A stretch of 27,455 nucleotides of DNA, taken from positions 1 through 27,455 of the forward strand of contig DF237811.1 in assembly GCA_000708835.1 (NCBI GenBank). The letters run 5' to 3'. A program made the translations under genes and the position numbers. Of this stretch, positions 19,212 through 27,455 are shown one piece after another (position 1 is the stretch's first letter; every line of letters begins with the position of its first letter). The DNA is from Klebsormidium nitens. Taxonomy: Eukaryota > Streptophyta > Klebsormidiophyceae > Klebsormidiales > Klebsormidiaceae. The notes under the pieces were generated by a model, which had not been told where the DNA came from, ran no database searches, and was given only the letters and a program-made list of their open reading frames with translations.

Positions 19212-20531
19212 CATAGCCCATGTGTCGAACAGCCTTCCAAGAAACTGCACGCTATGGTCGCTCGCTTGCATGCTCACGAGCTGCGGGGCGACGACTTCTA
19301 CATGAGGAAGTGGCGGCACGGCACTGCACGCGCAGGACATGCCCGCAGAGTAAAGATTGCTCAATTTTGGCAAGCTAGCTCGCACTGATAACATTGGAGA
19401 ATTGTGGCTTAAAGCCAGGACATTCTGTCGTAGGGCTTACTGCTAGAGGTGCGCGCGTTGATTTGGACAACGGTTTCTGACTAGAGGCACGCGCCAAACG
19501 TTACTGTAGAGTACCCACAGGCTGCAGCGCGCTTCAACGCGGCACCAACACCCAGAGGACTCGGAAGGCGTTCCAGTGCTTTGTGGCCTTTAGGAGTGGA
19601 TCAATTGAACTTGACAGCTCGCGAACTCTAAGGACTGCAAATTATAAGCATGTCCAGACCAAGTGCATCATTCATTGACCCAGGCAGCAGTACCTTAATC
19701 TGCATGCCCGGCCCGAATACTAGGAATCACCACATTGGCCATAGGCTTCCATGGCATATACATGGGAATCAATGTTCGTCACTTGAACGCCTAGCTGTGA
19801 CCCCACCGCATGCATCTTAGTGTACTACGTTAGTAAGTTACATACCTAGTTTGTCAACTTCTCCAGATGGCTATACAGGCTCAGACCTGCGCCAGCGACA
19901 TAGCTACGCTTTCCCCGGGGGTACAGGCTATTGATCTGATGAAATATAGTTGTCGATCCGACTAGCTAATCATTAGGGGAAATGTATGATGTACATGACG
20001 GCCGTACTTTATTTGTTCAGCAGTCCACATGCTGAGTCAGCGCTTAGTGCCCATATACTATCCCAGCACTTGTGAGAATTTACGAAACCATGCCATGTGA
20101 ATTATGCATGATCGATGCTGCAGCATGCAAGTTATAGACGAACTCAAAGCTAGGTGATTATACGCTTAGGTAGAACATGATGAGGAACTAAGAACACGTT
20201 TGATCGATCCGATCATACCAGCAAACAAGGTTGAAGCATGGTGGCCAGGCTGTACGTTGCATAGATCCCACAAATTTGGTGCATTCGTATGCGTCCGTAC
20301 AACTGTACCTCACAATTTGGCCTCAACTTTACTGTCAATTGAATTTGGTTGCCAGCTAGCACTGCGCAGCGGGCCTCATATCTCATGTTCTCTACACCTG
20401 TTGCGTGCCTCTCAAAAGTATACAGATCTCGTAACCTCTACTCTGGGTTCTGCTGAACCTTCCGCTGTGAGCCGTGACCCGAAAGACGATTTAGGGCAGT
20501 GATCTCGTGCCGTCATGAGTATCTCTTTGGG
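19212..20531. other. Convergent 3' spacer, AT-richer, no gene seen
   Basis: This stretch lies between the 3' ends of the HD-Zip gene and the long minus-strand gene. Open frames are short and show no family features. A 12-bp perfect palindrome ATGCTGCAGCAT is at 20115-20126. No terminal inverted repeats or target duplications were recognised. Confidence 0.5.
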
Positions 20532-23500
20532 TTAACTACTGACGTACGCTGTCACGTGTTTTACGATCTCGTCCCTCGCTGTGGCTGCCTTGGCCCTCAT
20601 TGCGTAGTCGGCGCTCGCCGCCTCGACCTCTGCCAGCTGCTTGTGAGCTCGATGCAGCAGCGTCAGCAACTCCGTGGCCGCCCCCCCAGACCTGCACGCA
20701 GAAATTGAACGGTATCACTTCCGTTCTCAAAGTGATTGTTCTCGGACGGGGAAGCTTCGAATGCGGGCATGTGTCTCAGACTCGTCAACTGCCAGGACAG
20801 GGACATGGCACATCGGATCTGCACGAAGTCAGCGGCACCTCTAGCAAATCACTCCCCGCTGAAATTCCCTCGTCCAGAAACCACTCGGGGCTTTGTCTTT
20901 TGAAGAAAGGACAGGTGCATAAATTCGGTTATTCACCCACGCTCTCCACAAACAAATCATCTCAAAGCAGATAGAAACGCCAAACGTGCTTTGGCGGGAG
21001 CTACGAGAGGCTTGCAGCAAGGTCAAGGTCGTCCGTTGTCCTCCTATGTTTGCATATCGCGGGAAGCTGAACGGGCATGCCGGCGGAACCTGACTGGGCA
21101 AGCTTCCCACTTGTCCGCTCCACGTGCGCGTACCTCCTCCCGCCTGTCCCGAGCGGGCTGCCACCCGCCTCCTCCAGCACCCGCTCCACGAGCGCCACCA
21201 GCTGTCGCTCCGCGCCCTCGCGCACCCAGGCCTCGAGAGCCGGCCCAACGGCCTCCGGGCAGGACCCGCCATCCTCCGGCCGGTTGCCCGTAGCAGAGAG
21301 CGCCTCTCCGGTGTGCTCTGCTGGGGCCGCCGGGTAGGTCGCCCTCGTGCTGCTGCCCTGCTGCCATTCTTGGGCGGCGCTGCCTTCCCCGGCCTCGCCA
21401 GCCTCCGCAAGCATGCTGGCCCGACCGCGGTCGCCTTTGTCGGGCTGCCCCTCGTCGCCTGCCGGCCCTGCCCCCGTGGCCTCCCTGCGCCTTGCGGGGC
21501 TCTGCCCTTCGGCCCGAGCTTGCAGGAGGGGAGGGGCCGGGGTGGTGACGACTGCGCCTGCCCGCCGGGTACCGTGCCTCCCGCCACCGCTCAGCAGCGA
21601 CCTGGCGGCCAGCGCGGGACTGCTGCTGGGGGCGACCCCAGTCCTGGGCACACCGTTGGGCGGAGTGACGCGTGCGCCAGGCACGGGCGGCGGCAGGGAG
21701 GCCAGGCCGCCCGAGAGAGCCGCCTCGACCCAGGCAGCCGCCCAGGCGGGCCGGTGCGCGCCCAGCTGGCGGCCTGCACGGATGGGGGGGGACTGCATCA
21801 GCGGTTCTCCGTGCAGCTGCTGCTTCCAGGTCAGGGAGAAGCAGAGGAGAGAGCGTTGCAGCAACATCGTCGTACGCGATTGGTGCTTTGTCACCAGCAC
21901 TCAGCTGGCGGAAGCTCGTAGGAGCTCGACCACGTCCTCCGAATTTTGCAACGGAAACTCGAAGCAGACCGTCACCCAACGCACTTCCGTCAGCGGGGCC
22001 TGCACGATCCCGTTCCCCCAGCCTGTGCTCTTCATTGCCGACAACATTGTTGTCGTGAAGAGTGTCTTTGACTCATCAACTCGAAGTGGAATCTATTGAA
22101 GCACTCTGTTACGCAAGCGGAGATCGACATAGAAGTCGTTGACGGCAGGACCAGATATAATCAGCTCAAGTACTAGAAAGAGCGGCGGCCATAGCAGGGT
22201 CCTCCCTACCGTGGCCCTCCTCGCGCAGCGTGAGCAGCGCCTGCAGGGCGGCTTGCGGAGGCCCTCCCGCGCTGAGATCCTGCATGCTGGTGTACACGCG
22301 CGCCGCATGGAGCACGTTGTCCAGGTGCGCAGCCGCCGCCAGTGCCGCCGCAGCGCGCGAAGCACTCTCCTCCCGCGTCCGCACTGCAGCCTGTGCCAGG
22401 TGGCGCACGCCTGGCTCAGCTGGGGCAACAGAAACGATTGACGGAGTCGCACAAACAGAGGGACGCAAAGCTTTGTATGGGCATCGGTGGCAGTAGGAGG
22501 TGCGCAGCCCAAGAAGGCAACTTGGAGCACACATGGTTCAGCGCCTCTGCCACTTCCCAGTACCCCACCCAAAGCTGCGAGCCACAGCGAGGGGCGCAGC
22601 TCAGGCCCACCGGGCGGGGCTGCGCCACGGAGAAGTTGGAGAACTGATCCGCATGAGAGAACAATGAAGAAAGCGGCTTGCTTGGCAAAGGAAACGCTTG
22701 GCTGCAGACAACTTTGCCGCTGCCTTGGGGCCCTCACCTGCAGGAGCGCCTCCAGGGACTGGTCAGCAGGCCCACTCTCAAGCGCCGCCACGGCAGTGTC
22801 ACAGAGGCTTCCGTTGCAGGCGGAGGGATGAGCGGGGCAGGCAGGGAGGCCAGGCAAGCAGACAGGCTGCTCTCGGTCCTGCAGCAGCAACAGGGGACGC
22901 TTTGGACGCAGGCAGACAGAGGGGCAGCTGCGCAGAAAGGGCAAGGAGCCTGGCAAAAGACCTGGCCAAAGCAGCGGCACAGGCGTAGTTTCACACGTGT
23001 GATACTGGGGGTACTCCAGGCGCCCTTACGGAGGCCCACTCCTGGGGGCACACTCCCAGTGCCACTTACAAGCTGCCCATTCTTGCCCTGCTCTGCTGCA
23101 CTACCGCAAGGCACCCATGGTAGTGTGACAGCCAGATCGCGCACCAACGCATAGTCTCTCTGCTGGCGCCTCACTTCCAACGAGGGCGACGTTACTTCCG
23201 AGGAAGCCTCGCGCGGCGAGCACGGCATTGCGTCTGACAAGGACTGCGTGGAGTCAGCGCTGCCAGAGGGAGCCTCCCGCAAGGCCCGCCGCGCCTGGGA
23301 ACCAACAGGACTCTCTTGTCAGTGTGGAGCGACTGCCCGGTGCCAGGGTCAGCGGGAATACGCAACAGCGGAGGCAGCAAGGAGAGGCGCCGGGACGAGG
23401 ATGTCCATGGTGGTGATGGAGGCGGTCCAATCGGTGGCGGTTGTGCAGGTGACGGTCACTCATGTGGGGACAGCTGACAGCATTCAAGGACAGGGGCAAT

Positions 23501-24240
23501 GCTGGTGGAAGGCAAGCCAGTGAGCCCTCAGAGCGGGTCGCCCCCTCCTGCTGCCTCACCCCTGACAGCCTGGAAACATCCACCTGCCATCGGGACGTGC
23601 GCGGCACAGAGACACCCCACGGCCCAGCGCCCCCCTCCTGAAGCAGGACACTCGCCCCCCGCACGCCAGGTGCCGCTCCTTGCTCAGGGTCTCCCGCCTG
23701 GCTGGGAGCCTTGGGTGAGCTGCCGGGAGACTGAGGGGGAGCTTGCAACCGCACTGCCAGGCTTGCATTGGTCTGAACGTCTGGGGAAGTGCGCTGCAGA
23801 TCATAGAAACGCTTATCAGCCTGCTCCATTAGCAATGCAGCGCAAATTGTTCCAAATGCTGTCACAATGCGTCTACCAACAGGTTTGCATCTACATCATT
23901 GTCTGCTCACCTCAGGTGTGGGTGGTGGTTTTTCAGCTGGGGCTCCTGGTCGGCCAGAACTCTCCCTCAAACCACAGATGTCGGGTTCACCGCCTGGCGC
24001 CGCTGCCAGGCCGGAGGTGTCGCATGGTGTCAAAGGGGACTGTGCGGTCACCTCTGCTTGGGGGGCACCACTGCAAACAGCAAGAGCCTCTGGAGCAACA
24101 ACGCGCTGCTGCTCCGGTTCCCTTGTCTCTTGCTGCCTCTGACGTCCCCCAGGTGCTTCGGCAAGGGCAGCACGCACTGGGGCGCGGTCGCCATTCTTGC
24201 TGCCATCACCTCCCTTCAATCTTCTCCACAACCTCTTCAT
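20532..24240 (-). CDS. Unrecognised protein with C-terminal helical/coiled-coil region, about eight exons
   Basis: Exons in order of translation: 23911-24240, 23560-23820, 23070-23294, 22738-22878, 22533-22643, 22210-22390, 21134-21773, 20532-20691, about 682 residues with matching phases. Residues 1-270 are low-complexity (Pro, Gly, Ala, Ser, Gln) apart from a charged patch VRRQQRDYALVRDLAVTLP. Residues 357-416 are an Ala-rich helix (AAVRTREESASRAAAALAAA). Exon 7 is Pro/Ala/Gly-rich, then helical (EAWVREGAERQLVALVERVL). The last exon is a clear amphipathic helix (ELLTLLHRAHKQLAEVEAAS, then EIVKHVTAYVSS before TAA). The fifth exon (FSNFSVAQPRPVGLSC...YWEVAEALNH) and its GTGTGC donor are the weakest. 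An upstream out-of-frame ATG at 24253 encodes MIDAYEEVVEKIEGR before a stop and overlaps the chosen start; it may be a uORF or part of a different first exon. No family was recognised. Confidence 0.55.
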
Positions 24241-24394
24241 ACGCGTCTATCATGCAGGGCAATCTGCAACAAGACTCTCGCATACTCAGAGCCTGCAGTC
24301 GCCTCCCTGATCAGGCACAGAAGATGGCAGTGATGCAATGCGCCCCAATGCCATTGCCATTGGCAAGCGCTGCCTACAGTACCGTACGACCAAG
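24241..24394. other. Short spacer upstream of the long minus-strand gene
   Basis: This is the presumed 5' region of the 20532-24240 gene, or it holds an unmodelled first exon. The left inverted repeat of the 295-bp element begins at 24395, so any promoter further upstream has been displaced by the two transposable elements. Confidence 0.4.
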
Positions 24395-24689
24395 GTATGA
24401 TTCCGAATAAATAAATAATTATTTGCATTCGGAAAGTTGGAAACTCCGGATAAGCAGTCGGATTCTGCCTTTTCGGAAACCGAAAATAATTGCTAAATCC
24501 CGTTCGGAAAGTAATTTGTAGGCCGTATGAGTATACGGTACATACCGTTTTCGGCTACAAACCTCAAATATGTAGGTACCGAGGTACCTCCTGGCCATTC
24601 GGATTTAGGGTCGGAAAGTGGAAAATAATACATGATTTGGGCTCGCATTCGCTAAAATAATTGCCTTTTTCGAGCATTCGGAATCATAC
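24395..24689. mobile_element. 295-bp short inverted-repeat element (MITE candidate) abutting the Harbinger transposon
   Basis: GTATGATTCCGAAT at 24395-24408 is the exact reverse complement of ATTCGGAATCATAC at 24676-24689. The interior is AT-rich and non-coding and repeats TTCGGAAA-type motifs (for example around 24429, 24473, 24503 and 24613). An inner hairpin pairs TTCCGAAT at 24401-24408 with ATTCGGAA near 24427. No target duplication is seen: the right flank is the Harbinger terminal repeat, which shares the last four bases ATAC. The original right flank would then lie beyond the window. Confidence 0.6.
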
Positions 24690-24703
24690 ACTGTTCACAC
24701 ATG
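24686..24703 (+). repeat. Left terminal inverted repeat of the Harbinger element
   Basis: 18 bp, ATACACTGTTCACACATG, identical in reverse complement to 27438-27455. The outermost one to three bases may belong to the target duplication rather than to the element. Confidence 0.85.
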
Positions 24704-24837
24704 TTTTCTGCAGGTCCAGGCAGGTACCGGTCGCCGACGGGCGGTCCGACCGGAAAATGCTGGGTTGTTCACACTACCATTCTGGGCAGGCGCCGGCGAT
24801 CACCGGCCGCGGGGCCGGACGTCCGCAGCAGATTTTT

Positions 24838-26163
24838 ATGGTCGAGACGGACGGTACCAGGGAACATGTCATCTTTGGAGAGCTGATTGCTGTAGCATCA
24901 TTCTATGTCTACACTGCACTCAAAGGACATTACATCGAGGCCGCCGTCATGAAGCTCTTGAAAAGCATCATGGATCTTGGGGCTGCCATGCTCATGATCA
25001 TGGTTGCATTATCTGGATACATAGAAGAGAGTAGCATGAACTTTCGCGGAAGAGACTGGTGGGTTTTCCCTAAACAACAAACGGAATGGGACGTTATTCA
25101 AGGAGAGGTCTGGAGGCTTTCTCCTGCCTTGCTTGATGAGAAGTGGGTAGAGAATTACAGAATGTCATACATAACTTTCGAGGAGCTTGTCGAGGATCTG
25201 ACACCATACATCCAGCAAGAGGATACAAGATGGAGGAAAGCTGTACCTGTAGATAAGGCTGTGGCAATGGTTCTATTTCGTCTTGCACATGGTTATTCAC
25301 CAAAACATGTGGGACGCTTTTATGGAGTAGGGGGAAGCACCATTGTCAAATATACAGATCTGATTGTAGATGCACTCTCCGATCAAAACAAGTTGCGCAG
25401 CAAGTACATACAAGTGCCCTCGGGAACCAACCTCAAGAGAATCATAGCACGGTTCAAGGCAGGCACAGGATTGGACAACATGTGTGGGGCCATTGATGGG
25501 TCTCATATCAAACTGTACAAGAAACCAGCAGCTAAGTATGTGCCCGCACAATACTGGAGCAGGCACGATATGCACTCTATCTTACTACAGGGAATCTGCG
25601 ACTACGACAAGGTCTTCTGGAGTGTCGCTTGCCGGCAGCCTGGGGGGTGTCATGATGCCGCCCACTTGAGGACCACCCAGATCTGGGAGGAATTGAGAGG
25701 AGGGCAAGTGTTACAAGAGCCAGTCGTTAGAATTCAAGGCAAAGACATCAAGCCCTACATTGTGGGTGATAGTGCATACCCTCTGATGTCGTTTCTGCTT
25801 AAAGCTTTCAACAATAGAGCCACGGGCAGCCCTGATCAGAATCTGTTTGACAAGCACCTTAGGAAAGGGAGAGTCAAGATAGAGAATGCTTTTGGCATAC
25901 TGAAGAATAGATGGCAGATCCTTAAGAACTTGAATGTAGTGCTGCCTTCAGCACCAAAAGTTGTGATAACATGTTGTGTCCTTCACAACATATGCCAAAG
26001 GGCAGGCGAACCAGGAGACAATGTGGACTTATTAGATCCGCAGAATAACAATCTAAATGACGAGCACATTCCCCCCTTGATGTCGGAATATGCTAGCAAG
26101 AGGATTGGCCAAGACTTTCGAGCTGCATTGTTGAGAGACTTTGCTTTGAGAAACATAGAGTAG
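24838..26163 (+). CDS. PIF/Harbinger transposase, DDE superfamily endonuclease
   Basis: The nuclease cuts and re-inserts the element. From the ATG at 24838 the protein has 441 residues without introns. DDE residues: D220 in GAIDGSHIKLY, D311 in VGDSAYPLM, E349 in KGRVKIENAFGILKNRW. Other family blocks are YSPKHVGRFYGVGGSTIVKY (helix-turn-helix-like) and VVITCCVLHNIC near the C-terminus. The domain matches the DDE_Tnp_4 type of plant Harbinger transposases. The frame stays open upstream past the element border; an in-frame ATG at 24757 is an alternative start and a spliced leader is possible. Residues 12-60 include hydrophobic stretches (FGELIAVASFYVYTALKGHY, MLMIMVALSG) unusual for a transposase N-terminus. 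Base composition is more AT-rich than host exons. Confidence 0.92.
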   Translation: MVETDGTREHVIFGELIAVASFYVYTALKGHYIEAAVMKLLKSIMDLGAAMLMIMVALSGYIEESSMNFRGRDWWVFPKQQTEWDVIQGEVWRLSPALLDEKWVENYRMSYITFEELVEDLTPYIQQEDTRWRKAVPVDKAVAMVLFRLAHGYSPKHVGRFYGVGGSTIVKYTDLIVDALSDQNKLRSKYIQVPSGTNLKRIIARFKAGTGLDNMCGAIDGSHIKLYKKPAAKYVPAQYWSRHDMHSILLQGICDYDKVFWSVACRQPGGCHDAAHLRTTQIWEELRGGQVLQEPVVRIQGKDIKPYIVGDSAYPLMSFLLKAFNNRATGSPDQNLFDKHLRKGRVKIENAFGILKNRWQILKNLNVVLPSAPKVVITCCVLHNICQRAGEPGDNVDLLDPQNNNLNDEHIPPLMSEYASKRIGQDFRAALLRDFALRNIE

Positions 26164-26237
26164 AAGTTGCACAGAAACGTATGCTGAAAACAATAACCTG
26201 TAGACCTGAGAAATAGAGAAGAAGTACTTACATGTCA

Positions 26238-27182
26238 TCATGGATCCTGCATGCCCCTGCGCATCTTCTCCAGCTCAGTCTGGTACTTCAATTTAATGTC
26301 CAGCATTTGCAGATTTGTGTCTGCCTTGTCCTTTGCAATACGTTCTTCAACCTCCAGTGCCTTTGCTGCCATGCTAGCGTACACCTTCGTGAAGTTGTCG
26401 ATGCTTCTTGCTAGCGCTCCCCCAGGAGAGCCCTTCAAACGCTTGTTCTTCCCATTGATCTGACCATTGATTCCAGGTTTCTTTTCAAACTTTTCCCTGG
26501 GGCTTCCCCGGCCTGGATCCAGCTCGTCCTCCGTCGGCGCAGAAACGCGGCGCTTGGCCCTCTCTGACTCCGCAGAGGTGGGCTGGGGGCTGGGGGTTGG
26601 GGGCTGGGAACTAGCAGGGGACAGGACTTGCTCTGAATGCTCCCCCGCTGCAGGCTGGTCAACCGCGTCTGATTCGGCGCCCGCATTCTCCCCAACATAC
26701 TCTCCCTCCTCATCCCCCGCAACGTTGCCTCCTGTCGATATGACTGGCGGGGCAGGCACCTCAAGAAGCCCGCTGTCAATGGCTCCTGGAATACCGATGA
26801 CCTTGGGCAACTTCTTCAGGTAAGGAGCCAGGACTTCGAAGAGGACCCATGAGCTATTCACAGACCCCGTGCTGGTTTTCTTCTTCAATTCTGCCGCAAA
26901 CCTCTTCTTGAGACTGTTGATCTTCTCCTGGCACTGCTTGACTGTGAATGGGGCTACACCCTCTGGGAGTTCCTTGTTTATCTGCTCTGTCACAAAGCTC
27001 CAGTTGTGAGTTTTAAAATTCCCTTGCTTGATCCTTAGAAACTCCTCTCCCCAAACGCCAACGAACTTCTGGTCCAGCTCTGGGTTCCAATTAGCAGCCA
27101 CTTTCTTGGGAGGTGCTGCAGCAGCAGCATGTGCAGCAGGTGCGGGGATGGCAGCGCCATCTGCTGCATTGGCGGTCGCCAT
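26238..27182 (-). CDS. Myb/SANT-like DNA-binding protein of the Harbinger element
   Basis: Single-exon gene of 314 residues. In PIF/Harbinger elements a Myb/SANT-like partner binds the transposon ends and helps bring the transposase to the nucleus and to DNA. Residues 1-30 are Ala/Pro-rich. A Myb/SANT or trihelix-type domain follows at about 31-110: NWNPELDQKFVGVWGEEFLR, HNWSFVTEQINKEL, FTVKQCQEKINSLKKRF. Residues 145-215 are acidic then Pro/Ser-rich, 215-260 are basic (RAKRR, KNKRLK; likely nuclear localisation), and the C-terminus is a coiled coil (SMAAKALEVEERIAKDKADT, KLKYQTELEKMRRGMQDP). It converges on the transposase gene with 74 bp between stop codons. The start has MATANAADG with no in-frame ATG upstream inside the element. 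Confidence 0.85.
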   Translation of the reverse strand: MATANAADGAAIPAPAAHAAAAAPPKKVAANWNPELDQKFVGVWGEEFLRIKQGNFKTHNWSFVTEQINKELPEGVAPFTVKQCQEKINSLKKRFAAELKKKTSTGSVNSSWVLFEVLAPYLKKLPKVIGIPGAIDSGLLEVPAPPVISTGGNVAGDEEGEYVGENAGAESDAVDQPAAGEHSEQVLSPASSQPPTPSPQPTSAESERAKRRVSAPTEDELDPGRGSPREKFEKKPGINGQINGKNKRLKGSPGGALARSIDNFTKVYASMAAKALEVEERIAKDKADTNLQMLDIKLKYQTELEKMRRGMQDP

Positions 27183-27437
27183 GTTGGCGCTCTCCTTAAG
27201 AGTTGCTCTCCTGCCAGCACTTCAAGCTAAGCAGCCTTTCTTTCCGGAGTTCAAAGTTTCCCGCCTGAACTGCGACTTCAAGGTCACGTGACGAGGTACC
27301 TGCCATCGCCGGCCCTGCCTGGCCCAGCCTGGCCAGGACCTGTACCCGGCCGAAAGTCCTGGCGGCCGGCGGTGGCCAAATTCGGAGTTTCTTGGCGAAA
27401 CGACCTGGCCTGGCCTGCCGGATTCGCGGTTTCCGGG

Positions 27438-27455
27438 CATGTGTGAACAGTGTAT
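27438..27455 (-). repeat. Right terminal inverted repeat of the Harbinger element
   Basis: CATGTGTGAACAGTGTAT is the exact reverse complement of the left end. It is separated from the subterminal GGTACCTGCC motif by about 130 bp, against under 20 bp on the left, so the ends are asymmetric inside the repeats. Confidence 0.85.

Larger units (their letters stand above)
24686..27455. mobile_element. Apparently intact PIF/Harbinger DNA transposon
   Basis: An 18-bp perfect terminal inverted repeat, ATACACTGTTCACACATG, is at 24686-24703 and its reverse complement at 27438-27455, the last base of the window. A second inverted motif, GGCAGGTACC, is subterminal (24719-24728 and 27295-27304). Inside are a DDE transposase gene on plus and a Myb/SANT-like gene on minus, the two-gene layout typical of PIF/Harbinger elements. 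Both genes are uninterrupted, so the element could be autonomous. The 3-bp target duplication expected for this superfamily cannot be tested because the right flank is missing. Confidence 0.88.

Noticed and set aside
21124-22099. Plus-strand open frames of 250-265 codons
   Set aside because: Antisense to exon 7 of the minus-strand gene; very Pro/Arg/Cys-rich, as expected of reversed GC-rich codons.
22093-22440. Arg/Cys-rich minus-strand frame (RRVLRALRRHWRRLRTW)
   Set aside because: The overlapping Ala-rich frame of exon 6 has better codon use and splices in phase to exon 7, so the Arg-rich frame is a shadow.
24661-24837. Transposase start upstream of 24838
   Set aside because: The open frame begins with TTG outside the transposon border. 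Only starts inside the element are reasonable; ATG 24838 is preferred and ATG 24757 kept as an alternative.

Overview
The window looks like nuclear DNA of a green alga (core chlorophyte, possibly a trebouxiophyte; this is inference). Genes are split by many short introns with GTGAGY/GTAAGY donors and CAG acceptors, exons are very GC-rich, spacers are more AT-rich, and one gene carries the algal poly(A) signal TGTAA. A split ATP-citrate lyase A subunit and a homeodomain-leucine zipper factor also point to the green lineage. No bacterial features were seen.

Layout. (1) 516-3901 (+): complete nine-exon ATP-citrate lyase subunit A, the one gene identified with near certainty. (2) 5136-9112 (-): twelve-exon, unrecognised coiled-coil protein. 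(3) 9350-9577 (-): possible small gene, divergent from (4) 9991-13576 (+): six-exon J-domain co-chaperone with an organelle-type N-terminus. (5) 13577-16466: gene-poor island with two non-autonomous DNA transposons with clear target duplications, one a GTCGCG-rich element (6-bp duplication) and one a 536-bp near-palindrome (9-bp duplication, Mutator-like). (6) 16467-16915 (-): predicted two-exon small secreted protein, divergent from (7) 17218-19152 (+): HD-Zip transcription factor; their shared 300-bp promoter carries a tandem ACGCTTA-type repeat. (8) 20532-24240 (-): eight-exon unrecognised protein with helical or coiled-coil segments. (9) 24395-24689: short element with 14-bp inverted ends, directly abutting (10) 24686-27455: an apparently intact PIF/Harbinger transposon with a DDE transposase and a convergent Myb/SANT-like gene; the window stops on the last base of its right inverted repeat.

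The host genes do not form an obvious pathway. ATP-citrate lyase makes cytosolic acetyl-CoA; the J-protein would partner an Hsp70; the HD-Zip protein is a regulator. The clearest novelty is in the mobile DNA and in the unrecognised genes. All exon models were built by eye from reading-frame continuity and splice phase and have not been tested against transcripts or databases.
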